From contig OZ023214.1 of NCBI GenBank assembly GCA_963995525.1, positions 40,211,304 to 40,275,303 of the forward strand: a DNA stretch of 64,000 nt, read 5' to 3'. This DNA comes from Escarpia spicata. Its lineage: Eukaryota; Annelida; Polychaeta; Sabellida; Siboglinidae. Positions 10,945-21,080 of this stretch are shown here, one piece after another. A program made the position numbers and the translations under genes. Below the pieces are notes generated by a model. It ran no database searches and had not been told where the DNA came from. It saw nothing but the letters and a program-made list of their open reading frames with translations. How positions within the stretch are numbered: the first letter of the stretch is position 1; each line of letters begins with the position of its first letter.

Positions 10945-11133
10945 ATGGCAAACAAGGATTTTGGAGAGATAAAAATTCCTAAAATGAAGGGAGAATTTAA
11001 ACGCAGAAATGGTAGCCTGTCCAGAAGAAAAGCTGATCTTGTTGAAAGGCATGTGGGGGCGATAAAATGTGTTTGTGATAATCACGCAACGTCTTTAAGT
11101 TTGACTACAGGAAATGTACTATGGTTTGACTGA
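10945..11133 (+). CDS. SAP-domain-like coding segment
   Basis: Starting at ATG 10945 the frame reads MANKDFGEIKIPKMKGEFKR, then NGSLSRRKADLVERHVGAIK, and ends in TGA after GNVLWFD. The pattern IPKMK---FKRRNGSLS-RKADLVER resembles a SAP motif (two short amphipathic helices, with the conserved G-x(2)-RKADLVER turn), which binds AT-rich DNA. Such domains occur in host chromatin proteins and in transposon-linked proteins of invertebrates, and I cannot tell which this is. An upstream in-frame ATG exists at 10909. The segment is short and may be an exon or a TE fragment. Confidence 0.5.
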   Translation: MANKDFGEIKIPKMKGEFKRRNGSLSRRKADLVERHVGAIKCVCDNHATSLSLTTGNVLWFD

Positions 11134-11812
11134 GGGTATGTGTTTTCGTAATACAACCAATTCCAAGTTAGGAAACGAAATTAACATTAAATTAATAAGG
11201 TGAATGACGTATATTTTGAATCCATTTTGAAACATAACTCGGTGTTCTATTTTTGACAGCTGTTGCTGTTAGAACTTACTTAGTCTTAGTGTTACGTGGG
11301 CACTGGCAGACCTCTGAACAGGCAAGATTTGCCTCTTGCCAAAATTACGCCAAATTAAGGTCTTGGTCTTTGGCTTGTTTTGACTTGTAAAATTGTGCTG
11401 GTATTTTGTCATATAATGCTAACATGGTCCATGCTTATGATACTATTTAATATTACTTTTAAGTTTGCTGGGGTACATCCCATGAAGACCAACTGTTATT
11501 GGACCTTAGGCTTAGCCTTTGGCTTGTGTATTTCTTATAACAACTGATGTTACAGTTCAGCAGACCTGAAGCATATGTCCGCAACCAAGACATTGATCAA
11601 GAACCCACAGTGGACTCATTTGCCATGTCAACCCCAAACATCTTATCATAACGAGACATCAACAATGACAGTGCAGTATGTATTATCTTTGTGTGTATAT
11701 CATTATCATGGTCGGGGTCCAGTACTTGTAGTTATGTACAATTGTTATTTGGGGTTTTAATTTATACAGTGATTTTACTTGTTCAGTTGTATTGGCCAAA
11801 GTTTCAAGTACA
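11134..11812. other. No firm gene
   Basis: An exon-like piece follows an acceptor at 11548-11553 and reads FSRPEAYVRNQDIDQEPTVD up to a TAA, but no family was recognised and there is no clear donor. The remainder has no coding or repeat signal. Confidence 0.35.
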
Positions 11813-12052
<240 letters not shown>

Positions 12053-12056
12053 AGAA

Positions 12057-12565
12057 ATGTTAGTCAGTTATATTAATTCAACGTTCACATTGTTGGTTTC
12101 TAGGGTGTGATGAAAGAAAGATGTTATTACTTATGTTTGTCAGTTATCTGTTCATTGATCATATGCAGCCAGGTGCAGAAATATAGACAATATATGCCTT
12201 GAAGCTCTCACGACATCAGTTTCAAACTGGTGCAGAGGTCAAGCGTTCACCATGTGTCGACCCAACCAATGGACACGTCTACTTTGGGTCACATTATGAT
12301 TGTCTCTACGCATTGGATGTTTTGGTAAATGCACCTGATCCATTTTTTGCAAAAGCAAAATAAAATATAAAAAACAAGACCTTTCTATTTAGGTACATTC
12401 TATGAAAATATATATATATATGGGTCAATCACCAGTAAAGGGACAAATTGATGTCGCCAATGGTTCGAGTTCAATAGAAAGTTATTGTTTCAAAATATTG
12501 ATGTCTTAGATATTCAATGTGATGGTAAGTGCAAGGCAGTTGTACAGAAGCAAAACAAAGTTTCC
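12057..12565 (+). repeat. Duplicated AASDH-exon block, copy 1 (copy 2 at 16974-17435)
   Basis: From tattaattcaacgttcac to the exon-like ttcaatgtgatggtaagtgc, this block matches 16974-17435 with small indels. It carries an AASDH-type exon and a second exon-like piece (tgatgtcttag, then IQCDGKCKAVVQKQN). At its right end the dispersed repeat starting at 12566 has landed within the second piece, whereas the other copy continues uninterrupted. Confidence 0.85.
12220..12324 (+). CDS. AASDH: AASDH-type PQQ beta-propeller exon (35 codons, phase 0-0)
   Basis: The acceptor cgacatcag and the donor ttttg|gtaaat bound exactly 35 codons. They read FQTGAEVKRSPCVDPTNGHV, then YFGSHYDCLYALDVL. The pattern TG--VK-SP-VDPT-G-VYFGSHD--LYALD is one blade of the C-terminal PQQ-type propeller of AASDH, the beta-alanine-activating acyl-CoA synthetase homologue. 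No other exon of the gene was recognised in the window, so the gene may be dispersed over large introns or this may be an isolated duplicate. The acceptor lacks a good pyrimidine tract because about 12 bases present in the second copy are missing here. The tyrosine in GSHY replaces the usual Asp. Confidence 0.6.
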
Positions 12566-13204
12566 GGTAAGTTAGTACCAAACGAAAACCCACTGAACGT
12601 AGCTTTCATACAAGCTTTTATTGTGTTGGAAGAGTTGTTTTGTGAAGCGCAGTATCCTGTCCTAATAACCTCTGTATGCGCTTTACATTTTCCCCTGGTG
12701 CACCTATTTCTTCATACACCTTTATCAGAATTAATTATTAAAAGGAAGCGTTATGCAACGATGGCATAAAATATTATGTTTCATGTAAACTCGCTGTTAA
12801 GGCTGAAATCATAGCTTATAAAATATCAAAGTGTTTATTGATGATTTATGCATTATAACATCGTAATATTTTGTATATTCATAACATCGTAGTTGTTAAC
12901 TCTAAACGAAATTGCATATTGCCGGACATGACATCGGAAGACGGGGGAATGTTCACTTTTTAATCCCCTCAAGAGTCAAGCGGACTCTTTGTTTTAGAGG
13001 AGGGTGCATTCGAGCTGGTGACGAACCATTTCTGCTAAAAGGATTTGGCATTGATAACTAATTGTGTATATTAACAAGTTCAAAAGCCGCAGTCACTATG
13101 ACGATGCAAGTTGACCATAAGAGTATGGGGAAACAATTTAAGATGCTCACTGAGAACACCAAGATGACAGTCTACCAGGCCTGTGTGCTGCATGAGCACC
13201 CTCC

Positions 13205-13207
<3 letters not shown>
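12566..13207 (+). repeat. Dispersed retroelement-derived repeat, copy 2
   Basis: Same family as 5590-6286, same orientation. It ends abruptly at caccctcctct inside the RT tail (after ENTKMTVYQACVLHEH) and joins the duplicated TG-array flank through the shared bases tct. The short overlap at the breakpoint suggests microhomology-mediated joining. Confidence 0.85.
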
Positions 13208-13391
<184 letters not shown>

Positions 13392-13826
13392 CAAAGACAT
13401 GCAAAGATATGTACTGCATTCTACAGTGTTTGTTATTAATACACATTCAAGTTCAACATTGGTTATTTGTTGTACGTTGTGCTGGTGGTGCAACACCACT
13501 AGACAAAATGGTGTGTTGAGTTTGTAATGATGTCCATCCCTATACGTAAAATATCATGGGGTGTCCAACACAAACAACTACATTATTGGCAGAATAGAAC
13601 AATACACTCAAAAAATTAAAAGTATTGTACTGCAAATGCATATTGAAATCTATATCAAAAGACAAGCTGTACAGCGGAAGCATGTAAATGGTATCCAGTT
13701 GCCTTGCAGATAAATGTGCAGCCATCTAGCTGTATGTCACAGTGGAACCGAGTGCTGTGAGACTTTGCAGTGTTTCTGTGAACCACATACAATTCTGGGT
13801 GTAATGCCAAGTTCTTCTGCTTTCAG

Positions 13827-13916
13827 CTTGTGCTGACAACTGCGATTCCTGCACCATTGCTGATCAATGTACGACATGCTCGTCTGGTGATATGCTTGTT
13901 GGCATTACATGTTCAA
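13827..13916 (+). CDS. Furin-like/EGF-like cysteine-rich exon (phase 1-1)
   Basis: The acceptor ttctgctttcag and the donor ttcaa|gtaagt bound a 90-bp exon. In the only frame that fits it reads CADNCDSCTIADQCTTCSSG, then DMLVGITCS. The spacing C-x3-C-x2-C-x5-C-x2-C-x2-G is that of furin-like or growth-factor-receptor cysteine repeats of secreted or surface receptors. Both boundaries are phase 1, the class of symmetrical exon used in extracellular module shuffling. A related exon with matching entry phase lies at 35943. The rest of the protein is not visible. Confidence 0.65.
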
Positions 13917-14174
13917 GTAAGTGGATTACATTGTTGTGTGCAATACTTCATCTGTATTATTCACGTGTAGGACAAGTGTAAATATTGCAGTCTGTGTGAG
14001 AGCAACAGACAGACAAAAACGTTCACACTGTGAATCAGGCAGATGTGTCTAAAGATGAGATACTACTCCCGTGGTTAAGTCATACCAGAATAATTTTTTG
14101 TATTTTTGGATACTCATCTGACACTTTTAACATACCTGACCATAGAAGTTCTTACAACATGACAAAAAAATACA

Positions 14175-14500
14175 TAATTTATACCTGCCAACTTTTTTGG
14201 TTGAAATCTGGGAGAATCCTCAGGGGTTCACCATGCTTCCCATATTTAACAAGATTTAACAAGATTGCCATCCAGAAAATTACCTCTATATGGCAGGTGG
14301 ATAAGGAAGCCGTTTGGCTTATCGAGAGTCCAATACTTTTTATGTACGTGTATCCCGCCATTTTAAGGTATGTGTCAATTTTATTTTTAAACATGTTCAC
14401 GCTACTAGCACCAACACAATCAGGAGATAATCTGCCCATTCATTTACAGTCCTTTGTGAGAATGAGAACTTTCTTATATCTAATCTACACTGCTCCACAT
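14175..14500 (-). pseudogene. 3' end of a CR1-like non-LTR element
   Basis: Read leftwards, the minus strand gives RKFSFSQRTVNEW, then after a shift PDCVGASSVNMFKNKIDTYL. This is the conserved last block of CR1-like RT proteins (R--FSQR-VN-WN-LP--VV-A-SVN-FKN-LD-YL). The same block occurs at 22920-23010 (minus) and 36215-36355 (plus), so three members of the family are present. Confidence 0.75.
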
Positions 14501-14526
14501 GTGTGATAGAGACATCTTATTATGCT

Positions 14527-16655
14527 AGGTTTGACAGAGATTGTTGTGTCAGGTGTGATAGAGACAGTTTGTTGTTCCAGATGTTATAGAGACTGTTGTA
14601 TCAGATGTGACAGAGACTGTGTTTTTTGCCAGGTATGATAGATACTGTTGTGTCAGGCGTGACAGAGACTGTGTTTGTGTCAGGTATGATAGGTACTGTT
14701 GTGCCAGGCGTGACAGACTGTGTTTGTGCCAGGTATGATAGATACTGTTGTGTCAGGTGTGACAGAGACTGTGTTTGTGCCAGGTATGATAGATACTGTT
14801 GTGTCAGGCGTGACAGAGACTGTGTTTGTGCCAGGTATGATAGAGACTCTTGTGTCAGGTGTGACAGAGACTGTGTTTGTGCCAGGTATGATAGATACTG
14901 TTGTGCCAGGCGTGACAGAGACTGTGTTTGTGCCAGGTATGATAGAGACTCTTGTGTCAGGTGTGACAGAGACTGTGTTTGTGCCAGGTATGATAGATAC
15001 TGTTGTGCCAGGCGTGACAGAGACTGTGTTTGTGCCAGGTATGATAGAGACTTTTGTGTCAGGTGTGACAGAGACTGTGTTTGTGCCAGGTATGATAGAT
15101 ACTGTTGTATCAGATGTGACAGAGACTATGTTTGTTGCCAGGTATGATAGATACTGTTGTGTCAGGTGTGACAGAGACTGTGTTTGTGCCAGGTATGATA
15201 GAGACTGTTGTGTCAGGTGTGACAGAGACTGTGTTTGTGCCAGGTATGATAGAGACTGTTGTGTCAGGTGTGACAGAGACTGTGTTTGTGCCAGGTATGA
15301 TAGATACTGTTGTATCAGATGTGACAGAGACTGTGTTTTTTGTCAGGTATGATAGATACTGTTGTGTCAGGTGTGACAGAGACTGTGTTTGTGCCAGGTA
15401 TGATAGAGACTGTTGTGTCAGGTGTGACAGAGACTGTGTTTGTGCCAGGTATGATAGAGACTGTTGTGTCAGGTGTGACAGAGACTGTGTTTGTGCCAGG
15501 TATGATAGATACTGTTGTGTCAGGCGTGACAGAGACTGTGTTTGTGCCAGGTATGATAGATACTGTTGTGTCAGAGACTGTGTTTGTGCCAGGTATGATA
15601 GATACTGTTGTGCCAGGCATGACAGAGACTGTGTTTGTGCCAGGTATGATAGAGACTCTTGTGTCAGGTGTGACAGAGACTGTGTTTGTGCCAGGTATGA
15701 TAGATACTGTTGTGCCAGGCGTGACAGAGACTGTGTTTGTGCCAGGTATGATAGAGACTTTTGTGTCAGGTGTGACAGAGACTGTGTTTGTGCCAGGTAT
15801 GATAGATACTGTTGTATCAGATGTGACAGAGACTATGTTTGTTGCCAGGTATGATAGATACTGTTGTGTCAGGTGTGACAGAGACTGTGTTTGTGCCAGG
15901 TATGATAGAGACTGTTGTGTCAGGTGTGACAGAGACTGTGTTTGTGCCAGGTATGATAGAGACTGTTGTGTCAGGTGTGACAGAGACTGTGTTTGTGCCA
16001 GGTATGATAGATACTGTTGTATCAGATGTGACAGAGACTGTGTTTTTTGTCAGGTATGATAGATACTGTTGTGTCAGGTGTGACAGAGACTGTGTTTGTG
16101 CCAGGTATGATAGAGACTGTTGTGTCAGGTGTGACAGAGACTGTGTTTGTGCCAGGTATGATAGAGACTGTTGTGTCAGGTGTGACAGAGACTGTGTTTG
16201 TGCCAGGTATGATAGATACTGTTGTGTCAGGCGTGACAGAGACTGTGTTTGTGCCAGGTATGATAGATACTGTTGTGTCAGAGACTGTGTTTGTGCCAGG
16301 TATGATAGATACTGTTGTGCCAGGCATGACAGAGACTGTTTGTGCCAGGTATGATAGATACTGTTGTGTCAGGTGTGACAGAGACTGTGTTTGTGCCAGG
16401 TATGATAGAGACTGTTGTGTCAGGCGTGACAGAGACTGTGTTTGTGCAAGGTATGATAGATACTGTTGTGTCAGGCGTGACAGAGACTGTGTTTGTGTCA
16501 GATATGATAGGTACTGTTGTGCCAGGCGTGACAGACTGTGTTTGTGCCAGGTATGATAGATACTGTTGTGTCAGGTGTGACAGAGACAGTGTTTATGCCA
16601 GGTATGATAGATACTGTTGTGTCAGGCGTGACAGAGACTGTGTTTGTGCCCGGTG
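14527..16655. repeat. 51-bp minisatellite (about 41 units) with a 707-bp higher-order repeat
   Basis: The monomer is 51 bp and has two related halves, gtgacagagactgtgtttgt-gccaggt and atgatagatactgttgtgtc-aggt. It is stop-free in two plus-strand frames (17-residue periods VTETVFVPGMIDTVVSG and DRDCVCARYDRYCCVRC). From about 14860 to 16335 the array repeats with a 707-bp period. This length is made of 14 monomers: eleven of 51, two of 52 and one of 42 bp. The 52-bp units shift the frame, which breaks the open readings. Occurrences 707 bp apart appear identical over hundreds of bases. Confidence 0.95.
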
Positions 16656-16690
16656 TGCGTCCAGTCGTGACTATGGACAAGGAGAGATAG

Positions 16691-16802
16691 ACAGTAAGTC
16701 AGGGAAGTACGGACACCATCAGGTGTACCGTGACAGGGTCCCCCACCCTAGCCATTACCTGGTGTAAGGCTGGAGGGGAGCTTAATTGGGCCCAAACACC
16801 AG
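16691..16802 (+). CDS. Ig-like domain exon (first half of domain)
   Basis: The frame reads TVSQGSTDTIRCTVTGSPTL, then AITWCKAGGELNWAQTP, ending at acaccag|gtacaa in phase 1. TV-QGST-TI-C-VTG-P---ITW-K-G-EL is a classic I-set Ig beta-strand A'-to-C pattern, with the B-strand Cys and the C-strand Trp. In the same frame upstream, RPVVTMDKER is interrupted by TAG (16688-16690) and joins the VTETVFVPG frame of the minisatellite. Either the exon begins after that AG, or the stop disables it. The second half of the domain, with the partner Cys, was not found in the window. Confidence 0.6.
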
Positions 16803-16973
16803 GTACAACAGGCATCTTTTATATTTGTACCAGAATTCATTTAGGAAATTGTTTTAATTTAAAATAAAAGTGTCATACAAGTATCTTCTATAAAAATGTC
16901 TATGTAATCAGTTTAGAGTGGTGTATAAAATATGAAGATGAAAATAATTAGATCAGGGAGTATGCTAATGAAA

Positions 16974-17435
16974 TGTTATATTAATTTAACGTTCACATTG
17001 TTGGTTTCTAGGGTGTGATGAAAGAAAGATGTTATTACTTATGTTTGTCAGTTATCTCTTCATTGATCATATGCAACAAGGCGTAGAAGTATAGACAATA
17101 TATGCCTTGAAGCTCTCACTGGATATCTTCTGGCAGTTTCAAACTGGTGCAGAGGTCAAGCGTTCACCCAACCAATGGACACGTCTACTTTGGGTCACAT
17201 GATGATTGTCTCTACGCATTGGATGTTTTGGTAAGTGCACCTGATCCCTTTCTTGCAAAAGCAAAATAAAATTAGGTACATTCTATGAAAAAATATTTAT
17301 GGGTCAATCACCAGTAAAGGGAAAAATTTATGTCGCGAATGGTTCAAGTTCAATAGAAAGTTATTGTTTCAAAATATTGATGTCTTAGGTATTCAATGTG
17401 ATGGTAAGTGCAAGGCAATTGTACAGAAGCAAAAC
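16974..17435 (+). repeat. Duplicated AASDH-exon block, copy 2
   Basis: This matches 12057-12560 with small indels and carries both exon-like pieces. Unlike copy 1 it is not interrupted by the dispersed repeat. After tgatgtcttag its reading continues as IQCDGKCKAIVQKQNSKKEI and TCTQNCLTPFVDDNNS before TAA. Confidence 0.85.
17137..17230 (+). pseudogene. AASDH-type propeller exon, copy with 11-bp deletion
   Basis: The exon is bounded by ttctggcag and ttttg|gtaagt, both better splice signals than in the 12220 copy. It lacks 11 bases between the SP and the PTNG codons, so the frame changes within the exon. Outside the deletion it keeps GSHDDCLYALDV, closer to the family consensus than the other copy. 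Confidence 0.7.
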
Positions 17436-18215
17436 TCCAAGAAAGAAATAACATGTACGCAAAATTGCCTGACACCATTCGTGGATGACAACAACAGTTA
17501 ACACTGTCGCTGTGTGGTTGGCCACACCAGCAATGGCTTGCCGTTTTGTTAACTAACTCCTATATATGGGAATTGATCGCATATCCAATGGGGTATCAGT
17601 TCAGTTGGTATATTATATATGTAACTATGCACGTTCTGCAGGAAAGGGTCAACATTTGGAGATAAGAACATTACAAATAATTATGTATGTCCATGAATTA
17701 CAGCAGACTGTGCCCCCTTCCCCCACCAATAAAAGGGTTTTGCTTACAGGCACAAGCAACAGACGAGCTATTCACAAAGAATCGGTCACACACCTGGGCA
17801 AACGATTCACGTTCTTGTGAACATGCAACGTCATTTGGTATCGAAAAGAACCAACCTCATTCTTCCCGGTATTAATTAATGGATTATGCGTGGATTTCCC
17901 GCCGTCGAACACTACTTAATGGTACATAACCCATTTCGTACAGTTAAACATTTGAAAAAAGGCAGGGCTGTTATGCAACTGTTCCGCAGACAACAAATGA
18001 ATCGTACAGTTAGAACACCTTAAGGATGTGGACGGTTGTCTCCGAATTTCACAAATGTTATTGGGTAAGTCACTCTTGTGAATTACTTCATGTTGTAAAT
18101 CCGAGTTCATGACATGATGTCAATATTTGTGCGTGCTCACGTGCATGCTTGTGTGCTCAAGTCTGCATGTGTTTTCTGTGTGTGTCTGCGCATGCATGCG
18201 CTGGCCTGCGCGTGC
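17436..18215. other. No recognised gene; alternating purine-pyrimidine tract at the right end
   Basis: No exon or repeat family was recognised. From about 18125 to 18223 the sequence is rich in TG/CA/CG alternations (gcgcatgcatgcgctggcc), a type that can adopt Z-DNA and into which the hAT element at 18224 inserted. Confidence 0.4.
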
Positions 18216-18550
18216 CTGTGCGTCATACATGCCAACTCTTACGGATCACCCGTAAGTCTTACGGATTTTCTAAGATTTGACGGTCTTACGGGCGTAGGAC
18301 AAATTCCTTACGGGTAACGCGTTTTCATGTACTTAGTTGTTTTATTATTATTTGGTTATACGACTCGTTATCATCAAACTAAATTATCCTTCCTGAATCG
18401 AGAAACGACCATTTGTCCAGATCATTTTAGTGGAGTTCAGTGCGCTAATCGAAGTCTCGTGAGATGCGAAGAATATATCCCAGATTGCAGTGCAGATACC
18501 TTTTTAGCATGCGCGGCAAACCATCTAGCGAAAATTCGTACCGCATGTAA

Positions 18551-19262
18551 GTAAGTAAGTAATTCATTTATTTCCAACATTCAACATTACACGTCACAAG
18601 TAAACAAATACAATGTTGAATGTGGAAAGGGGGTGAACAGAAGTACAATACTTATCAGTGGTTCACCCCCAACCATTTTACTTGCTTGCGATGTAAATAC
18701 AATATGTTTTTATAAAGTAAAGATTTACCAATAAAAAAAATTATTGTACACGGTGCCTACAACATAATAAGTTTATATTAATTTTGGTTTTTGACATTCT
18801 TATAGGTCTTCATTTCTCCACATAGTACCACGATTACAATAGTGCTGTATATCTGTCAATTATAAATGATTTGTACTTGTGTTTAAACATACAAATATTC
18901 TGACACTTTCTTAGATCTTCAGGTAAACTATTCCACTGTTTGACTCCAATATTAGAGACACACATAGCCTTCAAAGTTGTACGAACGTACAATTGTTTAA
19001 ATACATCTCTCTGTCTTGTTACATACCAACATTCGTTATTCGATTGAAAACAGCTTAGAATGTTTTTCGGAAGTAAATGATATTTCACCTTTAAATCAAA
19101 AATAATTTTGGTCCAAGTATTGATCCTTGCGGTACTCCACATAATATGTTTAAAACGTTAGATTTTACATTATCAATACATACAAATTGTTTCCTCTTTT
19201 CAAGGTAACTGCTCAACCAATTATTTACAACCCCACGTATACCACACAATTCTATTTTTACG
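18551..19262 (-). mobile_element. CR1/L2-like LINE fragment nested in the hAT element
   Basis: Read leftwards from 19262 it encodes KIELCGIRGVVNNWLSSYLE and CGVPQGSILGP. A deletion follows, then KIIFDLKVKYHLLPKNIL, YVTRQRDVFKQLYVRTTLK and GVKQWNSLPEDLRKCQN, the last block of RT proteins. It ends in a TTAC tetranucleotide tail (18551-18563), typical of CR1/L2 3' ends. The hexamer atgtaa flanks it on both sides (18545-18550 and 19263-19268) as a probable target duplication. Confidence 0.85.
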
Positions 19263-19280
19263 ATGTAAATTTCGAAGAAG

Positions 19281-19772
19281 ATGGAGATTCCGGCGAGGAA
19301 GCGAAAACAGAAGCAGTATGCCGGGACGTATCAGTCCAGTTGGAATGGCTTGTTTAAAGGCATCATTAGTGAAAGTAAGTTAGGGAGCAACTACGCATGG
19401 TGTACTGTCTGTTGTCGAGACATTAAAGTGGCCGCCTCCGGTGTGTACGATGTGCGCGAGCACGTTAAATCGAAGACGCACGAACGACAATAGCAGTGTT
19501 CGCAAGTAACCAGCTTTTTCAAGTCTACGGACTCCACCGACTCAACCACAAAAGCGGAGGTATTGTTTTCGTTCTTTGTGGCCGAGCACAACCTGCCCGC
19601 ACTTTTGGCAGACCATTTTACCGACCTGGCCCGCCAAATGTTCCCAGATAGTGAGATCGCTAAGCGATTCAAGTGTAAGAGGACGAAAACAACCCAGATC
19701 GTGAAACGGTGCTTGGCGCCGGCAGCTACGATGCCCGTCATGGACCGCTGTCGAGGCGGACCTTTCTCTTAA
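19281..19772 (+). pseudogene. BED zinc-finger/hAT transposase N-terminal region with one in-frame TAG
   Basis: One frame runs from ATG 19281 to TAA at 19770-19772 with a single TAG (19491-19493). It reads MEIPARKRKQKQYAGTYQSS, then YAWCTVCCRDIKVAASGVYD and REHVKSKTHERQ. This is a BED-like finger with C-x2-C and H-x5-H spacing, used for DNA binding. Beyond the stop come STTKAEVLFSFFVAEHNLPA, DLARQMFPDSEIAKRF and RTKTTQIVKRCLAP, as in hAT transposase relatives. The catalytic and dimerisation regions are absent, so the copy is non-autonomous. Confidence 0.75.
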
Positions 19773-20105
19773 CTTTGACAGCTGCTGTCATCAGTTAAAG
19801 GTGTCGCCGGCGATGCTCCGCGACGCAAAGCATGCGTGCTATGAGGATAAGCTCGAGCACCTGTCTGACAAGTGAAGGTCAATAAAGAGAGTTGTGTGAA
19901 CAGGTGTTGTTGTTAATGCCGGTATATTAGATATCAGCTGTATTGTCCTGTCGCTACACTTGCAGCTTGCTTATGGCTGTCTTATGGATTTTTGCCCATA
20001 GTCTTACAGGTGTGGATCACTGAAGGTTGGCATGTATGCTGTGCGTGCCAGCGCATGCTTGTGGGTGCTGGAGCCTACATGCGCGTGCCTGTGACCAACT
20101 TGCAG

Positions 20106-20181
20106 CAAACCAAAATGGTACTGAAGACTTCGACCGGAGAACATATTTCATTTTTAACACCCGATGATGTAAAATATCACG
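20106..20181 (+). CDS. Candidate exon of unknown product
   Basis: It follows an acceptor (accaacttgcag) and ends at cacg|gtaaga, a strong donor. The open reading is QTKMVLKTSTGEHISFLTPD, then DVKYHG. No family was recognised. It lies just outside the hAT target duplication, and the splice signals and the frame are the only support. Confidence 0.25.
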
Positions 20182-21080
20182 GTAAGAAATTGGATGCTGT
20201 ATTTGTCTAAACTTGAATAACAAAGAATAATATCTTGTGAACATGGACAGTCAGTCATTCATATACACAATCACATGGTTTACCCCGGTTCAGTTCATTC
20301 ATAAAACATAACTCAAACTAATTCTATGCGATGCATCTCTGGCAATTAGTATCCCTGGTGGATGGTGAACAGTACCATTGCCATTAATTGTGTTTGAGTT
20401 GACAAAAACCCTTTGACCTTTACTGTTGACAATCCTAATAGAATGTGTTTCAGGGTGGTGTGTACATTGGGTTGTTTTCGTGTTTGTTCTACTAACTATG
20501 AAGCTGGCTTTTTGTGCTCCGTGAGTAGAGTAGTGTGAGGCATTTGACTTCCATGCAGGATTTCATGATGGAATTTTGATTCGTATTCTGCTCCAGCAGT
20601 TGTTTGAAGTAACTTATATTCCTGCTGATGCAAAATGGGTGTGTAGCAGAAAGATGACGTTTTCATCTTTTTGGGATCTAAAATTTGCTTGATGATTTTA
20701 TCCGTACAAATGTGAAACTCCTTTTCTAATCCCCCTCTCTCATGCACGTACATATGCGTGCACCTACACACGATGGGCTAAATTAATTGTTGAAGGACAT
20801 AATTATACATGTATGTATATTACTTACATAATTATAACCGGTCGCTAGATATCAGGTTACTGTTGTTTTCGGAATAGATCTATGCATTTGTGGATTCAAT
20901 AATATGAACCTAGAACTAGAAGCCACACATGAATCTGGAATTATTGAGTCGTGCAACGATATTAATTAAACTTAGGGACTTGTTAGGGTTACAATTTATG
21001 TTGGTGAACATGTGGTTAAACTGAACATTTTAGCAAAGCTGGGAAGTTATTTCCATTGTCAATTAAGATGATGGACTCAA
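20182..21080. other. No recognised gene
   Basis: AT-rich sequence with scattered stops. The minus-strand frame at 20496-20771 has no familiar motif. No repeats were recognised. Confidence 0.4.

Larger units (their letters stand above)
18224..20038 (+). mobile_element. hAT-type DNA transposon with perfect 8-bp target duplication
   Basis: The ends are CATACATGCCAAC and its inverse GTTGGCATGTATG, with subterminal similarity (cttacgg/ccgtaag-like motifs). They are flanked on both sides by ctgtgcgt (18216-18223 and 20039-20046), a perfect 8-bp target-site duplication typical of hAT insertion. It encodes a BED-type transposase remnant (19281-19772) and is split by a nested LINE at 18551-19262. Confidence 0.85.

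Noticed and set aside
14626..16767. Large Cys/Arg/Asp-rich or Val/Thr-rich proteins of 140-240 residues
   Set aside because: Their frames are created by the 51-bp period and switch at every 52-bp unit. Without transcript evidence they are treated as minisatellite; the in-frame link to the Ig exon is reported separately.
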